Shown: piece by piece, positions 45,247-54,343 of the stretch
How positions within the stretch are numbered: position 1 is the stretch's first letter
Layout: each line of letters starts with the position of its first letter
Assembly (NCBI RefSeq): GCF_003024155.1
Contig: NZ_CP028136.1
Location: 1,488,001 to 1,552,000 of the forward strand
Reading direction: 5' to 3'
Length of the DNA: 64,000 nt
From: Christiangramia fulva
GTDB taxonomy: Bacteria; Bacteroidota; Bacteroidia; Flavobacteriales; Flavobacteriaceae
The notes under the pieces: model-generated
Databases searched by the model: none
What the model was told of the DNA's origin: nothing
Seen by the model: only the letters and a program-made list of their open reading frames with translations
Translations under genes and position numbers: made by a program

Positions 45247-46563
45247 ATGTCGACTAAAACAGTACCGTATACTGCCTATAAAGTAAAAGATATTGAGCTT
45301 GCCGAATATGGACGCCGTGAAATTGAGCTTGCAGAAGCTGAAATGCCCGGATTGATGGCTCTTCGCGAAGAATACGGAAAACAAAAGCCTCTAAAAGGAG
45401 CGCGTATTGCCGGTTGTTTACATATGACCATTCAAACGGCGGTTCTTATTGAAACGCTGGTAGAGCTTGGTGCTGAGGTCACCTGGAGTTCCTGTAATAT
45501 TTTCTCTACTCAAGACCATGCCGCAGCCGCTATCGCCGCTGCCGGTATCCCTGTCTATGCCTGGAAAGGAATGACCGAAGAAGAATTTAACTGGTGTATT
45601 GAGCAGACTCTTTTCTTTGGAGAAGAACGCAAGCCGTTGAATATGATCCTTGACGATGGGGGGGATCTTACCAATATGGTTTTGGATAATTATCCGGAAC
45701 TTGCTGAAGGAATCAAAGGACTTTCTGAAGAAACTACCACCGGGGTTCACAGGTTATATGAGCGCATGAAAAAGGGAACGCTTCCTATGCCGGCCATTAA
45801 CGTGAATGATTCGGTTACAAAATCAAAATTTGACAATAAATATGGTTGTCGTGAGAGCGCTGTGGATGCGATTCGTCGTGCTACCGATGTAATGCTCGCC
45901 GGAAAACGTGTGGTTGTTTGTGGTTATGGTGATGTTGGAAAAGGAACGGCCCAATCTTTCAAAGGTGCAGGTTCTATTGTTACTATCACCGAAATTGACC
46001 CAATTTGTGCCTTGCAGGCCGCTATGGACGGATTTGAGGTGAAAAGATTGGAAACCGTGCTTCCAAAAGCCGATATTGTGATCACTACCACCGGAAATAA
46101 AGATATTGTTCGGGCAGAGCATTTCGAAGCTATGAAAGATAAGACCATTGTTGCCAATATTGGTCATTTTGACAATGAGATCGCGGTGGCATGGTTAAAT
46201 AAGAATTTTGGTGATACTAAAGTGGAGATCAAACCACAGGTAGACAAATATACCATCAACGGAAAAGATATCATTCTTCTTGCCGAAGGTCGCCTTGTAA
46301 ACCTTGGTTGCGCGACAGGGCATCCAAGTTTTGTAATGAGCAACTCTTTCACAAACCAGACGTTGGCGCAAATTGAACTTTGGAATAATACCGATAAGTA
46401 TAAGAATGAAGTTTATATGCTGCCTAAACATCTGGATGAAAAAGTGGCTAAACTTCACCTGGAAAGAATTGGAGTGGAGCTTACCGAGCTTCGACCCGAC
46501 CAGGCCGAATATATTGGAGTGGAAGTAAAAGGACCTTTCAAACCAGAATATTACAGGTATTAA
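45247..46563 (+). CDS. ahcY: Adenosylhomocysteinase
   Basis: 438 residues. Hydrolyses S-adenosylhomocysteine to adenosine and homocysteine, keeping methylation reactions running. NAD-binding motif [20 protein letters not shown]; substrate motifs [29 protein letters not shown] and [14 protein letters not shown]-terminus KPEYYRY as in the family. Start chosen at ATG 45247 ([15 protein letters not shown]); the longer frame enters the promoter. Ends at a strong hairpin terminator. Confidence 0.97.
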   Translation: MSTKTVPYTAYKVKDIELAEYGRREIELAEAEMPGLMALREEYGKQKPLKGARIAGCLHMTIQTAVLIETLVELGAEVTWSSCNIFSTQDHAAAAIAAAGIPVYAWKGMTEEEFNWCIEQTLFFGEERKPLNMILDDGGDLTNMVLDNYPELAEGIKGLSEETTTGVHRLYERMKKGTLPMPAINVNDSVTKSKFDNKYGCRESAVDAIRRATDVMLAGKRVVVCGYGDVGKGTAQSFKGAGSIVTITEIDPICALQAAMDGFEVKRLETVLPKADIVITTTGNKDIVRAEHFEAMKDKTIVANIGHFDNEIAVAWLNKNFGDTKVEIKPQVDKYTINGKDIILLAEGRLVNLGCATGHPSFVMSNSFTNQTLAQIELWNNTDKYKNEVYMLPKHLDEKVAKLHLERIGVELTELRPDQAEYIGVEVKGPFKPEYYRY

Positions 46564-46586
46564 ATCTTTAGGATATAATTTCGAAG

Positions 46587-46611
46587 GCCCCCGCCGCAGG
46601 CGGGGGCTTTT
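46587..46611 (+). terminator. Strong terminator of ahcY
   Basis: Perfect GC-rich 9-bp stem GCCCCCGCC/GGCGGGGGC with GCA loop, then TTTT. Confidence 0.88.
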
Positions 46612-46671
46612 CCTTTTTATGAGCAAAATGAAAATAGTTATCTTACGACCGCTTTTTTAAAAATATTCAAT

Positions 46672-48465
46672 ATGATCAAAAAAATTTTAGTTCCGTTGTT
46701 TCTGGTGTTCATTCTTGCCGGATGTAAAAATAACGAGGCAAACAGCGAAACAGCTCAAAATGAGAATGTCAGCGCGAAACTAGATACCATCTTACATAAT
46801 TATTATGAAGACGGCCTAAAGCTGAATCCTATTAGTGCAACCACTGCCGGGGATATGCGCTACAATGACAAATTTCCTAATTTCCTTTCTGAAGATTACA
46901 GGGATAGTCTAAGAAATTATTACAAGTATTATCAGCAAAGGGTTCATGATTTAGATACTTCAGCGCTATCAGAATCTGAAAAAATGAGCGTGGCTATTCT
47001 AAACTGGGAGTGCAACATGAATCTGGAAACACTTCAGTTTAAAAAAGATAAGTATATGCCCATAGACCAAATGTGGTCCGTCAATCTTTTTATGGGACAA
47101 CTGGCCAGCGGTGTTGGTGCGCAGCCGTTTAAAACGGTTGAAGATTATGAAGACTGGCTTAGAAGAGTGGATGGTTTCCTGATTTGGATGAAATCGGCTA
47201 AAGATAATATGAAAGAAGGGATGGAGCAGGGTTATGTGTTGCCGGCTTCGTTGATCAGAAAAGTGATTCCTCAGATGCAGGCCATGGCCAAAGAAGATGT
47301 TGAAAATCATTTGTTCTATGGTCCGTTAAAGCATTTTCCGGATAGTTTTTCTGAAGAAGAAAAAGAAAGGATCACCGAAGAATACAGAAAGATGATCACT
47401 GAAAAAGTGATTCCCGCCTATAAGGAGATGCATGCGTTCATGAAGAACGAATATTTGCCGAAGGGAAGAGAAAGCAGTGGAATTGCCGATATCCCAAATG
47501 GGGAAGAATACTACAAACACCAGATAAAGCTTTACACTACTACTGATATGACTGCCGATGAGATCCATCAGCTGGGTCTGAGCGAGGTGGAGCGCATTTC
47601 GAAAGAAATGGAAAAAGTCAAGGAGCAGGTTGGTTATAAAGGTGATCTAAAATCATTTTTCGATTATGTGCGCAACAATAAAGATTTGATGCCTTACAGC
47701 AAACCGGAAGAGGTGATCGCGCATTTTCAGGATATCTATGATCGCGTAAAGCCGAATCTTGATAAACTTTTCAGCCTAAAACCCAAAACTCCTTTCGAAA
47801 TTAGAAGAACCGAAGCTTTCAGGGAAGAATCGGCAAGTGCAGAATACAATCCGGGATCGGTGGACGGCAGCCGTCCGGGAATTTTCTATGTTCCGGTTCC
47901 CGATGCGAGTGCTTATAATATTTATAGTGATGAATCTCTTTTTCTACATGAAGCGATTCCAGGACATCATTACCAAATCTCGCTTACCCAGGAAAATGAG
48001 GATTTACCTGATTTCAGAAAAACCCTCTGGTATAGCGGCTATGGTGAAGGCTGGGCGCTTTATTCTGAATCTTTAGGAAAAGAACTCGGTTTGTATACCG
48101 ATCCGTATCAATATTTTGGAATGCTCAGTGCCGAAATGCACCGGGCGATACGATTGGTAGTCGATACCGGCTTACACAGTAAAGGCTGGTCCAGGGAAAA
48201 AGCGATTCAATATTCGCTGGATCACGAGGCCGATTCTAAAGCCAGCGTTACTGCAGAAATCGAGCGCTATATGGCCAATCCCGGTCAGGCGCTTTCCTAT
48301 AAGATAGGCCAGATGAAGATCATGGAGCTTAGAGATAAAGCTAAGAAAGAACTTGGGGATAAATTTGATATACGTGAATATCATAAGCAGGTATTGGAGA
48401 CGGGCTGTATCCCGCTTCAATTGCTGGAGAATAAGATCGATCGCTGGATTAGCGAAAACAAGTAA
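46672..48465 (+). CDS. DUF885 family lipoprotein, putative metallopeptidase
   Basis: 597 residues. Lipobox LAGC (MIKKILVPLFLVFILAGC, Cys18). The DUF885 signature LFLHEAIPGHHYQISL (about residues 424-439) has an HExxxGHH pattern consistent with zinc binding, followed by YGEGWALYSESLG. Probably a periplasmic or surface metallopeptidase; the substrate is unknown. Single gene ending at the terminator at 48490-48520. Confidence 0.9.
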   Translation: MIKKILVPLFLVFILAGCKNNEANSETAQNENVSAKLDTILHNYYEDGLKLNPISATTAGDMRYNDKFPNFLSEDYRDSLRNYYKYYQQRVHDLDTSALSESEKMSVAILNWECNMNLETLQFKKDKYMPIDQMWSVNLFMGQLASGVGAQPFKTVEDYEDWLRRVDGFLIWMKSAKDNMKEGMEQGYVLPASLIRKVIPQMQAMAKEDVENHLFYGPLKHFPDSFSEEEKERITEEYRKMITEKVIPAYKEMHAFMKNEYLPKGRESSGIADIPNGEEYYKHQIKLYTTTDMTADEIHQLGLSEVERISKEMEKVKEQVGYKGDLKSFFDYVRNNKDLMPYSKPEEVIAHFQDIYDRVKPNLDKLFSLKPKTPFEIRRTEAFREESASAEYNPGSVDGSRPGIFYVPVPDASAYNIYSDESLFLHEAIPGHHYQISLTQENEDLPDFRKTLWYSGYGEGWALYSESLGKELGLYTDPYQYFGMLSAEMHRAIRLVVDTGLHSKGWSREKAIQYSLDHEADSKASVTAEIERYMANPGQALSYKIGQMKIMELRDKAKKELGDKFDIREYHKQVLETGCIPLQLLENKIDRWISENK

Positions 48466-48489
48466 TTAGGTAAATTTTACTGAAATAGA

Positions 48490-48525
48490 ATGCCCCAAAT
48501 TGAGACGATATTTGGGGCATATTTA
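48490..48525 (+). terminator. Terminator of the DUF885 gene
   Basis: 11-bp stem ATGCCCCAAAT/ATTTGGGGCAT with a 9-base loop followed by A/T-rich sequence. Confidence 0.75.
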
Positions 48526-48639
48526 TTTTAAATTAGAACCAGCACCACAGGCCAAAAAAAACATCCTAAAATTTTAACAAAAAAGACCTTAGTTTTCTAT
48601 TTCTCAGTAAATTAGATGGTAATTTTAAAAAACCAACCT

Positions 48640-49125
48640 ATGAAAGTATTTAAATTATTTCCATTATTTGTCCTTTTAATTTTTGCCAGCTGTGATAATC
48701 AAAACCGTGAAAATGAAAACATGGAAGAAGAAACCAGCTTTACCAATCCGGAGGAGATGAATCGAAACTGGGTCAATGCCTGGAACAGCAATCAGCCAGA
48801 CAGTCTTGAGGCCATGACTGCCGATGATGCCGTTTTATTGCTGGAAGGGGGAAAGATGTATGACAGGGATAGTATTTCTTCCTGGTATGAAAAAGGTGCA
48901 TCAATGATGAAAGACCTGAAAACAAATGCTGAAATAAAGAATTCTGACGATCATTTTGCTTACGAAGCCGGTACCTATTCCCACAATTATAAAAACGACA
49001 GTACAGACACTAAATATGAAGGTACTTACGTGGTAATTTGGGAAAGGGATAGCCTTGACTGGAAGGTAAAAGTGATGAGTATAACCGACAAAGCTCCTGA
49101 CAGCACTGCTGCCAATATGGAATAA
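48640..49125 (+). CDS. DUF4440/SnoaL-like lipoprotein
   Basis: 161 residues from ATG 48640: MKVFKLFPLFVLLIFASCDN, lipobox Cys18, then Asn/Glu-rich linker and an NTF2-fold-like domain (NRNWVNAWNSNQPDSLEAMTADDAVLL; GTYVVIWERDSLDWKVKVMSI). The upstream in-frame ATG at 48616 would add eight residues before the signal peptide. A second SnoaL-like exported protein sits at 2841-3371 in this window. Function unknown. Confidence 0.85.
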   Translation: MKVFKLFPLFVLLIFASCDNQNRENENMEEETSFTNPEEMNRNWVNAWNSNQPDSLEAMTADDAVLLLEGGKMYDRDSISSWYEKGASMMKDLKTNAEIKNSDDHFAYEAGTYSHNYKNDSTDTKYEGTYVVIWERDSLDWKVKVMSITDKAPDSTAANME

Positions 49126-49170
49126 AATCAGGTGAAATAATCCAGACCTATCTGCGGATAGAACTGCTGA

Positions 49171-49203
49171 AGAGTCCTTTTTGGAAACGAAAAGGACTTT
49201 TTA
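49171..49203 (+). terminator. Terminator of the DUF4440 lipoprotein gene
   Basis: Stem AGTCCTTTT/AAAAGGACT with loop TGGAAACG, then TTTT, 46 bases after the stop. Confidence 0.75.
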
Positions 49204-49216
49204 GTTGAGAGAAATT

Positions 49217-49450
49217 CTAATTAAGGGACGAGTGAAAATTACGCATCATTTTATAGATACATCTAAAAATGATCTTTTTCGACCTCCTGGGTTTGTTGTC
49301 CTTATCAAATTTAAATTTGATAAAGTGGCTTTCGGGATTATCTGTGGAAATTTGAAAATTAGTGCCGTCTATGATGAATCGCGCCTTTTCCGAAAAGATA
49401 AAGTCGGCAGCATATTTTTTGACAAGTCGTCCTTTACCTGAGCCTTTCAT
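49217..49450 (-). CDS. Possible small protein of unknown function
   Basis: 77 residues, basic, no membrane segment or signal peptide; internal part RFIIDGTNFQISTD followed by HFIKFKFDKDNK has the alternating pattern of beta strands. The leader is AACAACCAAAAACTATG, A-rich like real flavobacterial starts. The opposite strand also has an open frame here (49205-49441), which looks less protein-like. No family recognised; I give it moderate to low confidence. Confidence 0.45.
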   Translation of the reverse strand: MKGSGKGRLVKKYAADFIFSEKARFIIDGTNFQISTDNPESHFIKFKFDKDNKPRRSKKIIFRCIYKMMRNFHSSLN

Positions 49451-49731
49451 AGTTTTTGGTTGTTAGTTGTTGACACTCTTAAGATAATAAAAAATAAAAT
49501 ACCATGGAAGATTGCTTCCAAAAAAGGCTTCCGAATACGCAGGGTTTCAACTTAACGTGGCCTGGAACTCTTCAAAAAGATGAGGATCAGAAAATTTTAT
49601 GATCTCTGGGACCTCCTTATTTTACCCACGTTAAGAGCTAAAATGACAGTCACAGAATTCTTCATCCCTTATGTTCTCTTAAAAGGCTTGAATAGACTCC
49701 TTCATCATTCTAAATAAGTAGTTTAAAATTG
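49451..49731. other. 281-base gap with long-loop inverted repeat, upstream of leuS
   Basis: No gene seen. Perfect 10-bp arms CTTAACGTGG (49551-49560) and CCACGTTAAG (49626-49635) enclose 65 bases. This may be a structured untranslated RNA or chance. The leuS -7 box follows at 49732. Confidence 0.4.
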
Positions 49732-49739
49732 TATTTTTG
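49732..49739 (+). promoter_or_regulatory. Probable -7 box of leuS
   Basis: TATTTTTG matches TAnnTTTG. It places the transcript start near 49745, so the palindrome at 49758-49816 would be in the leuS leader. -33 element not clear. Confidence 0.45.
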
Positions 49740-49757
49740 CAGGCAAGTAAAATAACC

Positions 49758-49816
49758 GTCAGGCTGAACTTGGTTCAGCTTCTCATTTTTAGACCCTGGA
49801 ACAAGTTCAGGGTGAC
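49758..49816. repeat. Palindromic interspersed repeat in the leuS leader
   Basis: Arms of 21 bases (GTCAGGCTGAACTTGGTTCAG at 49758-49778; CTGGAACAAGTTCAGGGTGAC at 49796-49816) match as inverted copies at 17 of 21 positions. CTGAACTTGTTTCAG-type palindromes are familiar intergenic repeats of Bacteroidota. It ends 25 bases before the leuS ATG and could fold in the mRNA leader. Confidence 0.75.
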
Positions 49817-49841
49817 GAAGATTAAAAAGAAAGAGAAGAAG

Positions 49842-52800
49842 ATGAGTTACCACTTTAATAAGATCGAGGAAAAATGGCAAAAGTACTGGGCTGAAAATCA
49901 GACTTTCCGTGCTTCGAATGATTCTGATAAAGAAAAATATTACGTGTTGGACATGTTTCCCTATCCGTCTGGTGCGGGGCTTCATGTAGGTCACCCGCTG
50001 GGATATATTGCCAGCGATATCTATGCCCGTTTCAAGCGTCATAAAGGCTTTAATGTTTTGCACCCGCAGGGATATGACAGCTTCGGACTTCCGGCCGAGC
50101 AGTATGCCATACAAACCGGGCAACATCCCGCTCTCACCACTGAAAAAAATATCAAACGCTATCGGGAGCAACTTGATAAGATCGGTTTTTCTTTCGACTG
50201 GAGTCGTGAAGTGCGCACCAGCGAACCTAATTATTATAAGTGGACACAGTGGATCTTTATTCAGCTTTTTGAAAGCTGGTATGATCTTGAAGCTGAAAAA
50301 TCCAGGCCTGTCACAGAGCTGGAAGAGATATTTTCTTCAGAAGGAAATACCAGGATCAATGCCGCCTGTGATGATGATACCGAATCTTTTTCAGCCGAAG
50401 AATGGAGAAACTTTTCTTCCGAAGAAAAGCAGCGAATATTACTTAAATATCGTCTAACCTATCTCGCCGAAACCGAAGTGAACTGGTGCCCGCAACTCGG
50501 AACTGTGCTGGCCAACGATGAAATTGTAAACGGTGTTTCTGAACGAGGAGGTTACCCTGTGGTTCGAAAAAAAATGACCCAGTGGAGCATGCGGATTTCG
50601 GCCTTTGCTGAAAGGCTTCTCCAGGATCTTGATAAAATCGACTGGACCGAAAGTTTAAAGGAAAGCCAGCGTAACTGGATTGGGAAATCGGTTGGAGCGA
50701 TGGTGGAATTCAAGGTGTTGAATTCATCCCAACCCCAGCCCTTCCCGAAGGGAAGGGAGCAAACACGCTTTACTGGAAAAAAAGAAATTGCAGGTGAGTT
50801 ACTTCACAGGGCAAAGGAAATGAGAAAAAATCCTACCTCTGCGGAATCCCTGCTATGGGAAAAGCTAAGGACCAAAAAATTGGATGCGAAGTTCAGGAGA
50901 CAGCATCCCATTGACCAATATATTGTTGATTTCGTTTGTCTGTCAAAAAAACTAATTGTTGAAGTTGATGGGGAGATACATCAATTTCAAAAGGCTCAGG
51001 ATGAAGAAAGAGAAGATGTTCTGGTGCAAAAATTGGGGTATCATCTACTCCGTTTTTCGAATGAGGAAGTACTTCGTGATCCCAAAAAAGTTGCTGACCA
51101 GATTCAGGAGAAGTTAAACTCCCTCTCCTTTGGAGAGGGCGGGGGAGAGGATAATATTCCCCCTTCTGGGGCCAGGGGGATCAAGGTCTTCACTACTCGT
51201 CCCGATACGATTTTTGGGGTGACCTTCATGACCCTGGCACCTGAACATGAGCTTGTTCCAAAAATCACTACTGATGAACAACGCGAAGAAGTAGAAGCCT
51301 ATATCGCGGCGACCGCGAAACGAAGTGAGCGTGATCGCATGGCCGATGTAAAGACTATCAGCGGTGTTTTCACCGGCGCTTATGCCGAACATCCGTTTAC
51401 CAAAGAGCCTGTGCCGATCTGGATTGGCGATTATGTGCTCGCCGGCTACGGAACCGGTGCCGTAATGGCCGTTCCCTGTGGCGACCAGCGGGATTATGAA
51501 TTCGCGAAACATTTCGATTTGCCTATCAGGAATATTTTTGAAAATGTGGATATTTCAGAAGAAGCCTTTGCCGGAAAAGAAGGAACGGTGATCGCGAATT
51601 CCGATTTTTTAAGCGGACTTAAATATAAAGAAGCGCTTAATAAGGCAATCCTGAAACTGGAAGAAATCGGCCAGGGTTATGGAAAGACTAATTACAGGTT
51701 GCGGGATGCGGTTTTCAGTCGTCAGCGTTATTGGGGAGAACCTTTCCCTGTATATTATGTGAACGGATTGCCACAAATGATCGAAAAAGAACATTTGCCT
51801 CTTCGTTTGCCTGAAGTGGAGAAATACTTACCTACCGAAACCGGGGAGCCGCCCCTGGGCAATGCTACCGACTGGGCCTGGGATACAAACCAGAATAAAG
51901 TTGTTTCTAATAAGATGCTGAAACAAGGTCAGCAAGACGGTTCTGATGACAATGGAATATATCCTCTGGAACTGAATACAATGCCGGGTTGGGCGGGGAG
52001 TAGCTGGTACCTTTTCAGGTATATGGATCCGCATAATGAAGATCGTTTTGTTTCTGAAGAAGCACAGAAATACTGGGAAAATGTTGATCTATATATAGGG
52101 GGAAGCGAACATGCTACCGGTCATTTACTGTATTCACGTTTCTGGACCAAATTTTTATATGATCGCGGCTGGCTGACCGTGGAAGAGCCCTTTAAAAAAC
52201 TCATAAACCAGGGGATGATTTTGGGAACCAGCGCTTTTGTTTATCGTCTCGAAGGAGAGAACAAGTTTATTTCCAAAAATTTGATCAGTGATAAAACAGT
52301 ACAGCCAATCCATGCTGATGTTTCCCTGGTAAATTCATCTGATGAACTGGATATTGAAGGTTTTAAAAAGTGGAGACCCGAATTTTCCGATGCTGAATTC
52401 ATCACCGAAGAAGACGGGATCTATAAAGTGGGTCGGGAGGTCGAAAAGATGTCAAAATCCAAATACAATGTGGTAAATCCCGATGATATCTGTGAGGATT
52501 ATGGTGCCGATACTTTACGAATGTATGAGATGTTCCTCGGGCCTCTGGAGCAGGCTAAACCCTGGAACACCGCCGGGATCACCGGCGTTCATAGTTTCCT
52601 GAAAAAGCTTTGGAAACTTTACCACGATGGGGAGGAATTTTCTGTTTCTGAGGAAAAAGCTTCAGCCGATTCTTTAAAGACACTCCATAAGACCATCAAA
52701 AAAGTTACTGAAGATATTGAGAATTTCAGTTTCAATACCTCGGTTTCTACTTTTATGATCTGCGTGAATGAACTTACGGCTCAAAAATGTAATAGTAAAG

Positions 52801-53126
52801 AAGTGTTGGAGCCGCTTGCCATTCTGATTGCTCCTTATGCACCTCATATTGCTGAAGAATTATGGGAAAAATTGGGCCATAGTGAATCGGTAGTTTATGC
52901 GAAATACCCTGAATATGAAGAGAAATATTTAGTAGAGAGTACCAAGAACTATCCTATTTCTTTTAACGGAAAGATGCGTTTTACTATGGAATTGCCTTTA
53001 GATATGTCTAAAGATGAAATCGAGAAAACAGTCTTGACTGATGACCGCACAAAAAATCAGCTTGACGGGTCTACCCCTAAAAAAATAATAGTAGTTCCGG
53101 GAAAAATTGTAAATATCGTAGTTTAA
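49842..53126 (+). CDS. leuS: Leucyl-tRNA synthetase interrupted in frame by a DUF559 nuclease domain
   Basis: 1094 residues; removing the insert leaves about 940. Class I synthetase charging tRNA-Leu: HIGH-type HVGH at 48-51, KMSKS at 869-873, CP1 editing domain split near residue 293 and resuming at [16 protein letters not shown] (447-462), with [19 protein letters not shown] intact. Residues 293-446 are foreign: linker, then a DUF559/Vsr-like domain ([30 protein letters not shown] with Asp363; [10 protein letters not shown] with Glu374 and Asp376) and a Gly-rich exit linker. Frame is open throughout, so one fused protein is expected. Start chosen at [16 protein letters not shown] (ATG 49842). 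Followed by a strong terminator. Confidence 0.96.
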   Translation: MSYHFNKIEEKWQKYWAENQTFRASNDSDKEKYYVLDMFPYPSGAGLHVGHPLGYIASDIYARFKRHKGFNVLHPQGYDSFGLPAEQYAIQTGQHPALTTEKNIKRYREQLDKIGFSFDWSREVRTSEPNYYKWTQWIFIQLFESWYDLEAEKSRPVTELEEIFSSEGNTRINAACDDDTESFSAEEWRNFSSEEKQRILLKYRLTYLAETEVNWCPQLGTVLANDEIVNGVSERGGYPVVRKKMTQWSMRISAFAERLLQDLDKIDWTESLKESQRNWIGKSVGAMVEFKVLNSSQPQPFPKGREQTRFTGKKEIAGELLHRAKEMRKNPTSAESLLWEKLRTKKLDAKFRRQHPIDQYIVDFVCLSKKLIVEVDGEIHQFQKAQDEEREDVLVQKLGYHLLRFSNEEVLRDPKKVADQIQEKLNSLSFGEGGGEDNIPPSGARGIKVFTTRPDTIFGVTFMTLAPEHELVPKITTDEQREEVEAYIAATAKRSERDRMADVKTISGVFTGAYAEHPFTKEPVPIWIGDYVLAGYGTGAVMAVPCGDQRDYEFAKHFDLPIRNIFENVDISEEAFAGKEGTVIANSDFLSGLKYKEALNKAILKLEEIGQGYGKTNYRLRDAVFSRQRYWGEPFPVYYVNGLPQMIEKEHLPLRLPEVEKYLPTETGEPPLGNATDWAWDTNQNKVVSNKMLKQGQQDGSDDNGIYPLELNTMPGWAGSSWYLFRYMDPHNEDRFVSEEAQKYWENVDLYIGGSEHATGHLLYSRFWTKFLYDRGWLTVEEPFKKLINQGMILGTSAFVYRLEGENKFISKNLISDKTVQPIHADVSLVNSSDELDIEGFKKWRPEFSDAEFITEEDGIYKVGREVEKMSKSKYNVVNPDDICEDYGADTLRMYEMFLGPLEQAKPWNTAGITGVHSFLKKLWKLYHDGEEFSVSEEKASADSLKTLHKTIKKVTEDIENFSFNTSVSTFMICVNELTAQKCNSKEVLEPLAILIAPYAPHIAEELWEKLGHSESVVYAKYPEYEEKYLVESTKNYPISFNGKMRFTMELPLDMSKDEIEKTVLTDDRTKNQLDGSTPKKIIVVPGKIVNIVV
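50731..50760 (+). repeat. Left palindromic end of the DUF559 insert
   Basis: Contains a perfect 8-bp palindrome CCCTTCCC-GAA-GGGAAGGG (50739-50757). Over about 30 bases it resembles, in inverted orientation, the right end at 51118-51150. Confidence 0.75.
51118..51150 (+). repeat. Right palindromic end of the DUF559 insert
   Basis: Perfect 8-bp palindrome CCCTCTCC-TTT-GGAGAGGG (51121-51139) followed by CGGGGGAGAGG. Its reverse complement aligns with the left end (shared CCCC-GCCCT--CC-AAGG-AGGGAG pattern), giving imperfect terminal inverted repeats. Confidence 0.75.
51159..51179 (+). repeat. Second palindrome at the right boundary of the insert
   Basis: CCCCCT (51159-51164) pairs with AGGGGG (51174-51179); the unit ends exactly where LeuRS-like coding resumes at 51180. 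It encodes the PPSGARG exit linker. Confidence 0.65.
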
Positions 53127-53146
53127 CCCCCTTCTAAAAATTATTT

Positions 53147-53192
53147 AACAGGGGTAAAAGTTAACTTTTTTAACTTTGACCCCTGTTTTTTT
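53147..53192 (+). terminator. Terminator of leuS
   Basis: Long stem AACAGGGGT-AAAGTTAA / TTAACTTT-ACCCCTGTT with a short T-rich loop, followed by seven T residues; 20 bases after the stop. Confidence 0.88.
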
Positions 53193-53231
53193 ATTTTCTT
53201 TGATTATTTTTCGGAATCTAAAAACTAGAAT

Positions 53232-54332
53232 ATGAAAATCGGGATTCCAAAAGAGATCAGTAATAGTGAGAACAGGGTGGGAATGACTCCTGCTGGCGTT
53301 CTTGAGCTTACCAAATTAGGTCATCATGTTTTTGTTCAATCGGGGGCCGGAGAAAACAGCGGTTTCGATGATGAAGATTATTATGTGAGCGGTGCGAAAA
53401 TTCTTCCGACCATAGACAGGGTTTATGAGCAAAGCGAAATGATCGTTAAGGTTAAGGAGCCAGTTGAGCAGGAATATGATATGATAAGGGAAGATCAGAT
53501 TATTTTTACCTTTTTTCATTTTGCTTCCAATAAAAAACTCACCGAAGCCATGATGAAAAGTAAGGCGGTTTGTATCGCTTATGAAACGGTGGAAGAAGAT
53601 GATGGTTCCCTTCCCTTATTAATTCCCATGAGCGAAGTTGCGGGTAGAATGGCGATTCAGCAGGGAGCAAAATATCTTGAGAAACCTGTTAAGGGGAAAG
53701 GTTTATTGCTGGGAGGGGTTCCCGGTGTGCCACCCGGAAAAGTGCTCGTATTAGGGGCGGGAACCGTGGGTATCCAGGCAGCAAAAATGGCAGCAGGACT
53801 GGGAGCTCAGGTCACTATTCTGGATGTGAATATGAACAAACTTCGGCATGTGAACGATATCATGCCCAGCCATGTGGTAACCGAATTTTCTAATGAATAT
53901 AACATCCGTAAGCATATAAAAACAAGTGATCTGGTGATCGGAGGCATTCTTATTGCAGGTGCCCGATCACCAAAACTGATCACCCGCGATATGCTGAAAG
54001 AAATGCAACCCGGAGCGGTAATCGTAGATGTGGCAGTAGATCAGGGAGGTTGTTTTGAAACCACAAGGCCAACCACTCACGAAGAGCCGGCATATATTAT
54101 AGACGATATTGTGCATTATTGCGTAAGTAATATGCCGGGGGCGGTACCCCATACTTCTACGGTAGCACTTACCAATGTTACCTTGCCGTATGTTTTAAAA
54201 CTTGCTGAAAACGGCTGGGAAAAAGCCTGTCGCGATGATAATGCGCTTGCCCGCGGAATTAATATCGTTAACGGAAAAGTAGTTTGCGAACCTATACTCG
54301 AAGCCTTTGGCTGGAAAGAAGCGATGGCCTGA
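53232..54332 (+). CDS. ald: Alanine dehydrogenase
   Basis: 366 residues. Reversible NAD-dependent oxidative deamination of alanine to pyruvate. N-terminal MKIGIPKEISNSENRVGMTPAGV and substrate-binding region, NAD-binding motif LVLGAGTVGIQAAKMAAGLGA (about 172-192), and VDVAVDQGGCFETTRPTTHEEPAY plus GAVPHTSTVALTNVTLPY as in the Ald family. Ends 12 bases before the convergent rimM stop. Confidence 0.95.
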   Translation: MKIGIPKEISNSENRVGMTPAGVLELTKLGHHVFVQSGAGENSGFDDEDYYVSGAKILPTIDRVYEQSEMIVKVKEPVEQEYDMIREDQIIFTFFHFASNKKLTEAMMKSKAVCIAYETVEEDDGSLPLLIPMSEVAGRMAIQQGAKYLEKPVKGKGLLLGGVPGVPPGKVLVLGAGTVGIQAAKMAAGLGAQVTILDVNMNKLRHVNDIMPSHVVTEFSNEYNIRKHIKTSDLVIGGILIAGARSPKLITRDMLKEMQPGAVIVDVAVDQGGCFETTRPTTHEEPAYIIDDIVHYCVSNMPGAVPHTSTVALTNVTLPYVLKLAENGWEKACRDDNALARGINIVNGKVVCEPILEAFGWKEAMA

Positions 54333-54343
54333 ATAGAATAATT

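Larger units (their letters stand above)
50718..51179 (+). mobile_element. In-frame DUF559 nuclease cassette inside leuS
   Basis: 462 bases (154 codons) with no counterpart in ordinary LeuRS. Contents: left palindrome (50739-50757), a DUF559 PD-(D/E)XK domain of about 110 codons with residues Asp363, Glu374 and Asp376 (LeuRS numbering), right palindromes (51121-51139 and 51159-51179). Free-standing DUF559 genes flanked by such repeats are common in bacterial genomes, so this looks like one that inserted without breaking the frame. Boundaries are set by where LeuRS homology stops (FKV) and resumes (IKVFTT) and are good to a few codons. Confidence 0.8.

Noticed and set aside
50008..50457. Long open frame on the same strand inside leuS
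   Set aside because: Composition not protein-like (many His/Ser/Pro runs out of frame) and fully covered by the LeuRS reading frame.
50718..51179. The extra LeuRS segment as an intein
   Set aside because: No Cys/Ser/Thr at the upstream junction, no His-Asn at the end and no Hint-type blocks; the domain is DUF559, not a splicing element with a homing nuclease.
50718..51179. leuS as a pseudogene split by the insertion
   Set aside because: The frame is continuous, synthetase motifs on both sides are intact and no second leuS is visible; an essential gene is expected to stay functional.
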